Source of the DNA: Anaeramoeba flamelloides
Taxonomy: Eukaryota > Metamonada > Anaeramoebidae
Length of the DNA stretch: 64,000 bases
Direction: 5' to 3'
NCBI GenBank assembly: GCA_027625915.1
Contig: JANTQA010000026.1
Coordinates: 2,232,001-2,296,000 of the forward strand
A program made the position numbers and the translations under genes. Below the pieces are notes generated by a model. That model ran no database searches. It was not told the origin of the DNA and saw only the letters and a list, made by a program, of their open reading frames with translations. Positions 24,913-35,997 of this stretch are shown here, piece after piece (positions within the stretch are counted from its first letter, which is position 1; every line of letters starts with the position of its first letter).

Positions 24913-26530
24913 CGTTTGAAATCCAATATATTATTTGATTTATTGGAATAAATTTATATTTGAATTTATGCAAGGATCGAATTTTTTGAAATATTTTTGC
25001 TAATTTATTTAATTTTTCAATATTGATTATACTTTTTTTTAATTTATTATTATCATTATCAAGAAATGTTGGATAAAAATAATCGATAATTGATATGTCA
25101 TAAATTATCAAATCAATAAAAGGAATTGAAGGTGAAGTACAATTTTTAAATTTTTTTTTATAATTTTGATAATAATTTTTAGGATTTGTAATCATTACTA
25201 ACTTTTGTAATATTTTTCTAATATTTGGGTTCAATAATTCCCACGTGTCAATTAATCTAATTATTGGTTGGCTTTGAATGGCATTAATAATGGCAAAAAG
25301 AGAATTAAAGTTATTATATTTTAAACAATAATTGGCACATAAAATGAATTTTTCAATAATTTCAATTCTTTCTTCTTTATTATTCAAGATCGTTTTATTC
25401 TTGTTTATATTTTCATTGTCATAAGTTTTGAATTTTCTTGAACTGTGTAAAATTTGAGAAACACACCAATTTTTTAATTTTAAAAAATTTTGTTGACTTT
25501 TCTTTAAATTGTCAAACAAATTATTCTTTTTGTTGTTCTTTAATTGATTTTCAAATTGAAAAATTTTTAAGAAATTGCTATTATTCATCAAATTGTTTTT
25601 TTGATTATAATTATTATTATTGGTTGTCGTATTTTGGGTGTATATAGATTCTTCTTTTTCTTTTTTGTTGACATAATAAAACTCATTTTCATTTATTATT
25701 GAAAAAAATTTATGTTCAATTAAAGTAATTTGCCTTGCCAATTCTTTTGGATCAATTTTAAAGATTGACAATTTTGTGAGATCCTTTGGAAGAATTGGGG
25801 TTGGTAATTTGTCATAAAGATAATTAATTTCTTTATTGTCAAGGCTGCTATTTAAGATCTGCGTTTCAATTTGAATCAACAACGATTGGGTGCCCTTTAA
25901 ATTGATTTTAATCAATTCTTTTTCAAGAAACGGTTTGACAACGCCTTCCACAAATTGCAAATTGGATCCAAAGTCAGTTGGTTGCACAACGATCCATCGT
26001 TGGATTATTTGGAAAAATCTTAATTTTGCTTCTTTTACACATAGGATATTAAAGTCAACGTTGGTTTCTTTATTGCTCGAAAAGCCATAATAATAGGAGA
26101 CTAAAGAATTAAAAAGTGTTTCAAAATCCAGAACTAATTTGTAAACTAACAAAAAGTTATCAAAAAATTCGCTATCAAAGGTGTTTTTCAAAGTTAAATA
26201 ATCCAAGATAGTCTCTAATTTGCCACAAGTTATGAATTGGATGCCTCCTTTTGCGGACACTATTCTTTTTTCTTTTTTTTTTTCCTGTTCTTTTTCTTCT
26301 TCTTCTTTGAATTTTCTTCTTTGTTCTTTTTCTTCTTGGCTACTTGAAAAAAGAGACTCTAAGCTATAGCTTTTGTTCCCAGCTTTTGCAATCCTTCCAG
26401 ATCTTTTGATTGGTGCTTGCCTTGTAAGAAATTTGTATTCCCTTTGTGGTGGTTTTGTTCTTAAATATTTTTTCCATTCTTGAGTTTCTTTTGTTTCTTG
26501 AAGTGGGTTGTTTGGTAAAAAAGTCGTCAT
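23111..26530 (-). CDS. Tandem RasGEF protein (two RasGEF_N-RasGEF units)
   Basis: An intronless gene of 1139 residues. Unit 1 has a RasGEF_N-like region (about 95-225: LETILDYLTLKNTF, FLLVYKLVLDFETLF) and a catalytic CDC25-type domain (about 258-620: ELARQITLIEHKFFSI, YNNFNSLFAIINAIQSQPII, RLIDTWELL, PSIPFIDLIIYDISIID). It is interrupted by an Asn tract near residue 540-560. Unit 2 has a diverged RasGEF_N region (about 670-800: IKNIHFLLSTYPIY), a Lys/Glu spacer, and a second catalytic domain (about 905-1135: EFVRQITLIEFQLFEKI, INNLNTLIEIIIALTHPAIY, RLRQTWNKIP, PVLPYLGIFLSDLISIDKLH). Such domains exchange GDP for GTP on Ras-family GTPases. Whether both are active cannot be told; the first is heavily inserted. 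The start is the first ATG, followed by MTTFLPNNPL. Confidence 0.88.
24852..24912 (-). repeat. ATT/AAT microsatellite encoding poly-Asn
   Basis: A run of about 20 ATT units on the plus strand reads as a poly-Asn tract inside the first RasGEF catalytic domain. It is likely a length-variable insertion in a surface loop. Confidence 0.9.
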
Positions 26531-26805
26531 TTGGTGTTTTTTCTTTTAAATATTTCGAAAAAAGATTGAAAAAAATAAAAAATAAAAAAATAAAAAGTAA
26601 ATATTTTTTTACAATTTGTTTTTGTTTTTATTGATTTTTCTTCCTTTTTTTGTTTTTTGAGTAGATCACATTCTGAATTGGACTTTGTGTGTATGGCTTG
26701 TAAAAGAATAAGAAGTAGTTGTGTTGTTTTGTAATCTTTTTTGAAAGTTGAAATATCTTATTTTTTTCCACGAGATTTTTAATTTGGAAGAAAATTAAAA
26801 TCTTA

Positions 26806-27356
26806 AGGTTTACAATCCTTGAAATTTGAAAAAAGATTATCTTGTGTTGGGAGTAGGAACTTGTTAATTTTGTTCTTAGCTGGTGGATCTTGGATTTGGT
26901 ATGAGTTTTAAAAGTGGTTCAAAACAGTAATTTTTGACAATTTATTTTTTTTTCCGAAATTAAAACTGAAGAGTGTAAGATTAATAGATTGGTAGGTGTT
27001 TAAGAATAAATTTAAATTTTTGAGTTGTCGAAGCAAATTTTTATTTGCTTTTTTGTCAATTAACTTGATGAAAAAATGTTTGTTTTTAAAAGCACCAAAT
27101 AAAACCAAACTTAATTAAAAATTTCAATCAACAACCCTAAAACCACATTTTATTATAACTTAAGTTCCAGCTAATTAATCTTACACTCTTCATTTCTGAT
27201 TTCGGAAAAAAAAAAAATAAATTGTCAAAAATTGCCGTTTTGAACAACTTTTAAAACCCATACCAAATCCAAGATCTACCAGCTAAGAACCAAATTAACA
27301 AGTCACTACTCCCAACACAAAAGAATCTTTTTTCAAATTTCAGGGATTGTAAACCC
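26806..27356. mobile_element. Long foldback element, copy 1
   Basis: Two arms of about 190 bases are near-perfect inverted copies around a short centre. Termini are AGGTTTACAATCC and GGATTGTAAACCC, each flanked by TA (26804-26805 and 27357-27358), consistent with a TA target duplication of Tc1/mariner type. An open frame at 26908-27108 is a by-product of the arm. Homologous to 47654-48207. Confidence 0.85.
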
Positions 27357-28304
27357 TAAATGTACTCTTTTTTTCAGTATATTTTTTAGTATTTTTTGTC
27401 TAAAAGTGAGTTTTCATTTTTACAAGTACAATGTTTTCAGGTAATAATGGTGAAATTGTTCATAAAAAATCACTTAAAGAATTACATATTCTCAGTAAAA
27501 TTTATCCACTGAGAATTTCTTTTTCAAAAAAATTGATAAATCCCAAAAATTTCACATTTTTACCTTTCTTATAGATCTGCCAAACTTTGATTTTAATTTT
27601 CCTAATTTGCATTTTAAATCTATGAACACAAAACAATTTCCCGAGCATTTCTAAATATTTTTGATGTTACTTTTACAAGTTTAAAATGTTTTGAAATTAT
27701 AATTATGACTTGAAAATACCTGAAAATTATTTTTTTTTTAAATATTCCTTGAAAGAATATATTTGAAAATTTTTTTTTCAAGAGTTTTTAACTCTGAACT
27801 AAGAAATTTTTTATCAAATTTCTGAGAAATAAAAATTCTTTTTGAATACTAAACATAAATTCATACAATAACTAAAAAATTATCTGTGGGGGGGGGGGAA
27901 TGTTGTCATTAACTTTGAACATTTTTTTGTAAAAAACTAACAAATTAAAATTCTAACAGAGCCTTGAGTGATTTAGAAATTCAAGAATAATACTCTTCCT
28001 TTGAATTATATTTTGTGTTTTTTTTTTTGATCGATATTAAGAATAAAACCCAAATATGTGTTTATTTAAAAAATCAGAGGATAAAAATTTTCACTTCATT
28101 TTAAATATTTTATTTATATGAAAAATCTAAGTTCAAAAGAAAGAGATCTTGATTTGTTATTTTTTTTTCTAGCTTTATACTTTTTTTAAACTTCAAAATA
28201 GTCTTTTTTATGGTAAATATTCAGCAAACTTAGAATCCTAAATTCAAGTTGATTAATCGATTGAAAAAAAGTATAAATTCATTTTTTTTTTTTTTTTTTT
28301 GTCC
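27357..28304. other. Non-genic stretch with poly-G run
   Basis: No gene is seen. An uninterrupted run of 11 G at 27888-27898 stands out in this AT-rich DNA. A long T run precedes the truncated TTAA element at 28305. Confidence 0.4.
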
Positions 28305-28308
28305 TTAA

Positions 28309-28424
28309 GTGATTAACGTCTACCAAGGGGAAGAATAAGATAAAAGTATGTTTTGGTGGATGAAGATGATATCAGTTCATCATCGTTAAAATATCTCTAA
28401 AAATCGATTCATAAAAAAGTACTA
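28309..28424 (+). mobile_element. TTAA element, truncated left end
   Basis: After TTAA (28305-28308) the sequence GTGATTAACGTCTACCAAGG and a later CTCTAAAAATCGATT match the left ends of the elements at 35249 and 63175. The match stops at 28424, where a CAGTCAGT repeat begins. The right end is missing. Confidence 0.65.
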
Positions 28425-28698
28425 CAGTCAGTTCCACTTTTAAGGCAAAAACTTTCGATGAAATTTAAGATTATATAAAAATCTCAAATTAAGACACTTT
28501 TTTTGGATTTTTTTTTATATGCAATTATTTTATTATTGTTTGAATTTTGGTCCTTGGGTTTTGTTTTTTATTACTGTTTAACATTGGAACGGAATGTAGT
28601 ATAAAATAATTTATTTAAAACATAAAACAGTATATCTATTTTATTCTTTAAATAGCAAATTGCTTTGTGGCACAGAATCCCAAAGATTTGTACAGATT
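28425..28698. repeat. CAGTCAGT repeat and unassigned flank
   Basis: This begins with the 30-base motif shared with 22041-22075 and directly abuts the truncated TTAA element, suggesting that a second insertion or a recombination event cut it. The remainder is unassigned AT-rich DNA. Confidence 0.35.
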
Positions 28699-29050
28699 TA
28701 AACTATAATTCAAAATTTTTTCCATATATTTAAAACATTCCAGACAATCGAGATAATACAATTTCATTCAAATTGAATATTATTTTGATTTTTATTAAAT
28801 ATGAAATTCGTTTTTTCATCTTTTAGTTTTATTTTTTTGAATTACATAATCGATACCATTCAATCACTTTCTTTCTGCTATTGGTATTATATTAAAGTGG
28901 AATTGTTCAAAATAGAAGAACCAAAATAAAATTAATAGATAGTGTCTAACTATTTATCAGTCAATATTCCTTATAGACTTTTCAACAAATTTATAAATGT
29001 TTTTTTTTTGTTTTTTTACAATCTCCAAAATTTTTAACATACTCCTGATT
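28699..29050 (-). mobile_element. Mariner-like MITE, short type, copy 1
   Basis: The minus strand matches 59780-60318 and the plus strand matches 41340-41700. It begins TAAACTATAATTCAAAATTT and ends CTCCAAAATTTTTAACATAC. Non-coding, with shared interior blocks such as TTTTTCATCTTTTAGTTT and GAATTACATAA. Confidence 0.65.
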
Positions 29051-29480
29051 CTTAAAAACAAATTGAATTTTTCATTTTTGTTTCAGACGCTTTGAGTAAA
29101 ATTTAGTTTATAATCAAAAAATTCTTATCCAAGTGACTATTAAGAAAAGTAAATTTAGATTGAAACTCAAGATATCTTGATGATTAATAGATTTATGATT
29201 TTGTAATTGTTTGGATCATATTCTTCAACATCAAATGAGATATAAACGATAAAAAAAAAATAAAAAAATAGGAAAATTAATCACTTGAATTTTAATTAAA
29301 TTTTATTTAGAATTTTACCAATTAAAAGAAATATATTAATACAATATATAGATAAATATATATATATATGGATGTGTGTTTGTGTGTTAAATTTTCTTAG
29401 ATCTATAGCAAATAAAAAATGATTAAAAATAAAACAAAAAAAAAAAATTTAAATTTGATAATCAAAGAAATATATTACTA
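29051..29480. other. 3' flank of BTB gene
   Basis: AT-rich flank with a short TATATATATATA run near 29358 followed by a GT-rich patch. Nothing else is recognised. Confidence 0.4.
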
Positions 29481-31217
29481 TTAATCATAAGCAACAAACT
29501 CTAATGCATTTGCAATTAAGGTTCTGCCATCAAAATCTGTTAAAAACATATTACCAGAAAATGTGATTCCATCTGAAATGGGAAACATATTGAGAACTAC
29601 AACTGTTCCCATGGATGGGCATTTTTTCTTTGATGATACAAAGACTGTGTTGTCGTCGTATTTTGCAATTAGACGTGATCCTGTTGTTACTTCTTTAATA
29701 TTGACGTGCCAAGAAAAATTGCCGCCATCATAGGACTCGACATTTTTTAAAACGGGGTGATTTTCGATGCATTTTTCCCCGAGGTGGACTCTTTTGCCGA
29801 TTATTTCTTCATTGTTTACCACAGGGAGAAACCCTTCGTCAATGATTTTGCCCTTTAGGCAAAAGTCTTGATCACGAAGCAAGGCAGTAAAGCCCCCCAA
29901 TACTATGCCACCGCCGTCTTTGACATATTTTGCTAAAAGGTCGCCAATTGACTCCGTATCGGGAAGATGATGATCACTAAAAAATACAAAAATTGCATCA
30001 TATTTTTTCAGCTCCTCAAAGGTAGGCAAACCCTTAATTAAATTAAAAAAATCAACATTGTCAATTCCAGTGCTTTGAATTGATTTTTTGACATCTGATG
30101 GCACTTTCTCTCGGTGTTCTTCAGTTGAGTCGTTGGGGGTTAAAATTAAGATTTTTAAATCTTTAATATTGTTTGACTTTCTACTTTTTAATTGTTCCTG
30201 TGGATTGGTTATTAATTTTTTGATTTTATTGTTCTCGTTTCCATTTCCCTTTTCCTTTTCGTGTTCATTTTCCTTTTCCTTTTCCTTTTCCTTTTCGTTT
30301 TCGCTTTCCTTTTCTTCTTCATTTACCTTGTTACCAAGATCATTATTATTGTTTTCCTGTTGTTTTCCAATTCTGTTTTCAATCTTTGTACCCTCGTTTG
30401 TCTTCACGTTGTTAATTTCAGCGTTATTTTCTTCAATTGCTTGGTTGATCTGTTCAAGATCAAAATAATTTAAATTTTTTAATTCCTTCAACAGGGACAT
30501 CGAAAATAATTCCAATTTTAACAGCTTTAATAAATTTGAAATCTCCATGTGTTTGTTTTTTTCTGTAGGCATGATCTCTTTTTGATTACATAAAAAGTTC
30601 CCTCTTTCTAATAGTCTATAATACAATTCTGTTTCTGGGAATCTGATGTGAGGCGAATTTAATAAAAAGACCAAGGTCTTTTCATCAAGCTCATTGAGAC
30701 AATTATTTTTGCGCAATATTTTGGAGGATTTTTTTTGAAAAAATTGGAAAATCCTATTTAGGATCGGATCCTTCTCCAAATTTGGTGAAATTATGAACGA
30801 ACACTGGAATGCAGAGTTTATTAATTGTAAACAATTCCCTTCGTTTAAATTCTCAACGAGATATGTCTGGCAAAAATCTTTTAATTCATCCATCCCAAAT
30901 TTGTCAGAAGCGCAAATAACTTGCCAGACCAAATTGTCAGTTAGGGACACACTGTTCGTATACGCATACCCCAGAAGGATTTTAAAGACATCGGGCTCAA
31001 GATCTTCCACAACAACCTCCGCAAATTTGCCTTTGACAGTCTCTTCAAATTGTTTTTTCGAATAAAATAATGTTTCCCAGACTGGCGAGCACATTGACAA
31101 AATCAGTTTGTGTCCATAAACGACTTCTTGTTTCTTGCCAACAAGAAACCTGACATCTGATTTTTCTTTATTATTGATGAGCAATTTTAATTTTTGGACA
31201 ATTGGGTTTTGGGTCAT
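29481..31217 (-). CDS. BTB/POZ protein with class I amidotransferase-like C-terminal domain
   Basis: An intronless gene of 578 residues. Residues about 18-123 form a BTB/POZ domain: SDVRFLVGKKQEVVYGHKLI, LSMCSPVWETLFY, DVFKILLGYAYTN, WQVICASDKFGMDELKDFC. A helical BACK-like region follows to about 255, then a Glu/Lys-rich spacer (about 290-345). The C-terminal 225 residues resemble the flavodoxin-like fold of ThuA or class I glutamine amidotransferase domains: LKILILTPN, YDAIFVFFSDHHLPDT, LAKYVKDGGGIVLGGF, and VVVLNMFPIS near the end. I see no clear nucleophile elbow with Cys, so it may be non-catalytic. BTB domains mediate dimerisation and often bind cullin-3; a substrate-adaptor role is only a possibility. 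The start is MTQNPIVQKL, with an AT-rich upstream flank. Confidence 0.82.
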   Translation of the reverse strand: MTQNPIVQKLKLLINNKEKSDVRFLVGKKQEVVYGHKLILSMCSPVWETLFYSKKQFEETVKGKFAEVVVEDLEPDVFKILLGYAYTNSVSLTDNLVWQVICASDKFGMDELKDFCQTYLVENLNEGNCLQLINSAFQCSFIISPNLEKDPILNRIFQFFQKKSSKILRKNNCLNELDEKTLVFLLNSPHIRFPETELYYRLLERGNFLCNQKEIMPTEKNKHMEISNLLKLLKLELFSMSLLKELKNLNYFDLEQINQAIEENNAEINNVKTNEGTKIENRIGKQQENNNNDLGNKVNEEEKESENEKEKEKEKENEHEKEKGNGNENNKIKKLITNPQEQLKSRKSNNIKDLKILILTPNDSTEEHREKVPSDVKKSIQSTGIDNVDFFNLIKGLPTFEELKKYDAIFVFFSDHHLPDTESIGDLLAKYVKDGGGIVLGGFTALLRDQDFCLKGKIIDEGFLPVVNNEEIIGKRVHLGEKCIENHPVLKNVESYDGGNFSWHVNIKEVTTGSRLIAKYDDNTVFVSSKKKCPSMGTVVVLNMFPISDGITFSGNMFLTDFDGRTLIANALEFVAYD

Positions 31218-33421
31218 GTTTCACTTTTTTTTTATTTTTATTTAGTTGAGAAAACTTGTTGATTGCCTCTTGTTTTTTTTAATCGAAAGTGTTGTTGTTA
31301 GGGGTTAACTCGAAAGAAAAAAAAGTCTTTTTAATTTTGGGTTATGGGATAATTCAAAAGAAAAAAAGAAAAAGAAAAAAATGAAAGAAAAAAAGATAAT
31401 GTTTTACAATTTCAAATTACCGTTTTTAGAATTTAAAATAATTCGCTTCTTGAGATCCGAATTTTCAATATAAATTGTGTTTTCTTGGTTTGTTGACATA
31501 CATGTGATGGGGGGTTCTAAAAATGAAAAAAAATTGGATCTTGGTTATGTTTTTGCTCAATGTGAATTGCGTTTTTGTTGGAAAATCTCGAATTGACCAC
31601 AGGTTATGTTATCAAAATGATTTGAAAAGCGATTTTTCTTTCTAGAAGCAATCCATTTTAGGTATTTGTTAATTTTAGGTTTGTCATAGATATTGACAAG
31701 TTCAAATTAATTGACAAAAAAGGGTTTTTTTTTTTTATTTTTCACTCTTTGAATGATTGAAAGGAAGATCTATTTATTAGTTTTTTGATTGATCAGTGTC
31801 TATTCGACAGGTTTTTTTATTTTTTTACTTTTTCCAAGAATTTTTTCATTGACAAATGTTAAAAATTTTTAAAGGATGTTAAATTTTTTCCAACAAATAA
31901 CCAAATACCTTTTCTCTTCACAGGAGTGCATTTTCTAATTTGTCCACTTTTTAGGGTAAATAATTATTTCAAATTTTTTACATTTTGTTTTTTTACAATA
32001 TATTTGACAAATTAGAGTCAAAGTAAAGAATAAACTCATATTAAACAACAGAGTTCTCTCATAATTTGGTGTTTTTTATGGAGATTTTGTTTTTTTTGGG
32101 AAATACAAGACAATTATCTCCACAACAGCTGATTTTTTGAAAAAAAATTCTTTTTCTGATTGAATATCAGAGTGTTAAACTGAGGTCTCCCTTTTTAAAG
32201 AAGTGGTACTTGTTTTTCTTTTTAAACAAGTCTTATCTTGCAAAATAAAAAACTTTTTTTGTCTGTAATTATTTTTTTCCTCTTTCAAGAGGATCCAAAT
32301 TACCTGCTTTTGAAATTAAGAAAACAAAATTATTAGTTGTGACACAAACGAAAAAAGAACATTAGACAGTACAATAGATGTTCGTGACCGAACAAATATT
32401 TGTTAACTAAATCTAGATTAAAGTTTTTGAGAATTTTGGTAGTTTGTTCGATTCTCTTATTATTGAATCGTATTTTAATTTTTTTATTGAAACAGCAACT
32501 GTAAAGACAACAAGATCAACCCAGTTTTCAAAAATAAGTTTCTTTTGCAAACCATACTTCTTTTAATAGTTTTTCAGATACCATATTTTTTCAATTAAAC
32601 GATGATTTGTTGTTCCTTATATGGTACACTCTGATACAATCCAATCAGTGGACTTGCTTTTTCCATTCAAGGTGTTCTAAATTTCGATTGAGGGGATTAA
32701 TACACCATAGTTGATAAAAGAAATTATGACCATTTCAAAATAAGAACTTATTCTCAAATTTATTCGAATAATTGCTCTTTCATAATTTACAATTTATTGG
32801 TTAAGGCACAAGACTTTAACAACACTGAAAAAATTGATAACTCATAAATCCAAATCTGATCTCATGTCCTATCAGAACCTTCCGTCTTGACTAACATTCA
32901 TAGAAACTCTTAAAAACTAAGCGACAGTTTTCACATTTATGATTTTTCACAACTCCAAAGAGAGCTTTTCCGGTTACTAGAATGATTCTCACCATCTGGA
33001 CTTTTGAATGAACTGTTTTCAAAAGTGAAAATATATTTTAAAAAAGTTCTTTTTTGTGAAAGATTGACATTTGACTGTCTGAGAAAATTTTTGGTTACAG
33101 ACTTTGTGAAGAAATTAGAATAAACACAGACAATAACAAGGCAACAAGACCGGTATTTGGATAATAAATGGGAAAAAATTGTAAAATAAAGTGAGTGTAA
33201 TTTGTGATCCTACTTTATTTGTACTTTTTGTTTGTGATTATAGCTGGGATCACAAAGACTCTTAATTAAAAGGAAGACTTAAGATTCGAAAAATGTGATA
33301 GAGATGGATATTTGGACAATTTTTATTTGCAAAGATGGGCAAAAATCCCTCTTTAAAAAAGCAAAAGTAGATACTTTGTTGTTAAGGAGATGGTGTTACA
33401 GACATTTAAAAAATTTTTATT
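31218..33421. other. Non-genic stretch upstream of BTB gene
   Basis: About 2.2 kb without a recognisable gene. A minus-strand patch near 32900-32990 (HKCENCRLVFKSF) has two Cys spaced like a zinc finger, but the frame is closed by stops around it and the His pair is absent. Confidence 0.35.
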
Positions 33422-34107
33422 TTAGCAAACTTCACTTTTATCATTTAAATTAAAAACACCACAAAACAATTCCAAAGTTTCTTTTTGATTGGTAAAGCGA
33501 ATAAGAATGATACCACTTTGAATTGAATACATATTTCTCACCCTTTCACCATTTATTTTCATATTTAGGGATTTAATTATTTCTAACAAAATTTGAAAAA
33601 AAGTCAATAAAAGACAAACAAATTCTGAAAATTTAATTTCAAGTCAATCATAGAATTTTATCTTCTTTTTACCTTGAAAAAAAAAATTGATTAAATTCTT
33701 GATAGTACTCGGAAATCTTCTGAGAAGAAGAAAGCTAAAATAATTAAAGTCATTGAGGAAATTAAATGATATTAAATTAATTATTGTTGGTCAAAAACTT
33801 GAAAAAATTTATAAATAAAAACTGTTTAATTAAAACTTTCATTTTCTTATTAAAAATATGAAGGTTCTATGTTCAATTTCCAAAATGGGTTTCTAATTTC
33901 TTAAATAAGGTACAGTCTTGTAGAAAATCAAGTTTATCCTTAAATTTTAAAGACTTAATCAAGTACTTCCTTTTTGAACTTTTAAGATCACATTTTAATT
34001 CGAATAATTTGTTTTTTATCGAAATCCTACAAATAATGAAAGTCCACTTAAAAAGTTTATATATAGAATTGAAAAAAATACCTGACATGAAAAAAATCCA
34101 CAACGGC
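33422..34107 (-). other. Stretch with two unassigned minus-strand open frames
   Basis: The frames at 33873-34109 (78 residues) and 33422-33607 (61 residues, including RNMYSIQSGIILIRFTNQKE) have fairly protein-like composition and could be exons of one minus-strand gene. No domain is recognised and no clear splice pair joins them. The first frame starts inside the terminus of the neighbouring MITE. Confidence 0.2.
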
Positions 34108-34526
34108 ATTTTTAATTGTTAATATAAGGAAAATTGTTGTGTAATTGCTGAATAATTTCTTATTTTTAAGAATTAAATTTATTTTCAAATTAACCAAAAT
34201 TATTATGGACTATGTAATAAACCGATCTAAAGTTCATTAAAGTGAGGATATCTATCGAATACTCTTTTAATTTGTTGAAAATTAAAAGTAGATCTACATA
34301 TTTTGAAAAAAAGATCGAGTTTTTTAGAGGTTTACTAAGAGTTTGGTAAATAATATTCTTTATTCTTGAGTTTTGATTGACTGAATCTTGTTTTGAACAA
34401 GAGTAATTTCATTAGTCATCATTCTAATAAAAGTGGGTGAGATATAATTTTACAATATTGATTCTTAAATAAAAGAAATTATTCAGCAATAACACAACAA
34501 TTCTCCTTATATTAACAATTAAAAAT
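34108..34526. mobile_element. MITE with about 55-base terminal inverted repeats
   Basis: The left end, ATTTTTAATTGTTAATATAA then GGAAAATTGTTGTG and GCTGAATAATTTCTT, is mirrored at the right end with only a few mismatches. The element is 419 bases and non-coding. No second copy was seen in the window. The target duplication is unclear. Confidence 0.8.
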
Positions 34527-35244
34527 ACTGTAAGGGGTAATTTCCAGGCCCTGTAAATATTTTCAAACACTATATCTAAGATATAGTGATTTACCTCTTC
34601 TTTTTAAATAACAATCATCATGTAAATCAGAATCTGGTATTATTTTTGTAATTATACTTTATGAAATTATGGAATTTATTTTTTACCCAAATACTACCAA
34701 ACTTTATTTGAAATAAATAATAGCTGAATCAGAATTTAGTTAAACCCCATTTGAAAAACCACAATTAAATTTGCTTTAATCTTCAAAAGAGGATTAAATT
34801 CTTTTATAAATGGAAAACATAAAATTCTCATTGTTGTATTACTGTTTTTTAAAAGTATATTTTGAAAGAATTTTGCTTAATCTATTTTTTTCCAAACTCG
34901 GAGTATATTGATATCTCATCTCGGAGTTGTATTTTTCAAAAATAATTTTAGATATAAGAGTGAACACTACCTTCAAAAAGATATTTTATTTTGGCAACAG
35001 AATCACAAATATGAATAATAAAGTTGAAAAATTCAAGTTAGAAAATAATATTACTTTCATTAACCTTTCTTCTTTAATAATAAAGTTTATTGAAAATATA
35101 ATCAAAATTTCAGAACTTCGAATTTAAGAGGCAAATATATTTATTGCTTTTAGTACCACTCCCTTTTTAAAAAGTCATTAGTTAAGAAAAAATAGCGATT
35201 TTTCAGATAAAAAATTAGAAATAAACTGAAGGATGGATTTTATT
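34527..35244. other. Non-genic stretch
   Basis: No gene is assigned. A plus-strand frame at 34927-35127 (66 residues) has no recognised motif. Confidence 0.35.
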
Positions 35245-35248
35245 TTAA

Positions 35249-35993
35249 GGGATTAGCGTCTACCAAGGAGAAGCCTAGGATCAAAGTATGTTGTTATTGG
35301 ACTTAGCCACATTAGTTTTACAAGGTTCAAGTGTCTCTAAAAAATCGATTAGCAAAGTAGTAATATTTGTTCATCTCATCAATTAAAAATGATCTATGTA
35401 TTAGTAAAAAACCCAGCAAATTCAGAATAAAATCTGCATTTCGCCATAAATTTAAAGATTGAATTATCAATATTCAGACTACAAAGTCATAAAATATCTA
35501 TCTTAAATTTATGGCAAAATGTAGATTAGTTACTAAAAAATTCGTTTTTTTTTAAAAATTAAATAATTAACGAATAAAGTTTTTTGTCAACTTATTTCTC
35601 AAACCATGGAAATATATTGATTCTATAAGTAGACTTGTCAAAAGCAAACAAAACTTATCAGTCTTTGTACTTTTATGTTGATGATTATTGAGTTAATCTT
35701 TGAAATTCAAAAATTATAAAAATAGTTACTTTTGGAAGTTCTAAATCTAAATTAGTAAATACAGAATACTGTATTTTGGGTTTTTATTTTTAGATTTGGA
35801 AAAGAAATTTAAAAAAAATTTTTCAAAACGAAATTTTTTAATTGTGATCATTAGTAAAAAATGTAATAATTTATTATGCAATAAGATTTATATCAGATTT
35901 TTTAGAGCTATTCGAGCCATGGTGCACTAATACCATTTACACCCAATTACAACATACTTTGATTATAGAGAAATCTATGGTGACGCTAATCCC
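35249..35993 (+). mobile_element. TTAA-flanked piggyBac-like non-autonomous element, complete copy
   Basis: A 745-base element with inverted termini GGGATTAGCGTC and GACGCTAATCCC, flanked on both sides by TTAA (35245-35248 and 35994-35997). An internal inverted repeat (GCCATAAATTTAAAGA near 35452; TCTTAAATTTATGGC near 35502) could form a hairpin. The interior is non-coding. It is homologous end to end with 63175-63909. TTAA duplication is the hallmark of piggyBac; the GGG start differs from the usual CC start of that superfamily. Confidence 0.85.
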
Positions 35994-35997
35994 TTAA

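Noticed and set aside
26908-27108. Minus-strand open frame of 66 codons
   Set aside because: It lies inside a foldback element arm and reflects the inverted repeat, not a gene.
32900-32990. C2H2 zinc-finger-like patch on the minus strand (HKCENCRLVF)
   Set aside because: No His pair follows and stops close the frame; only a chance Cys pair.
35249-35993. Firm assignment of the TTAA elements to piggyBac
   Set aside because: TTAA duplication fits, but the termini start GGG instead of CC and no transposase is present, so I call them piggyBac-like only.
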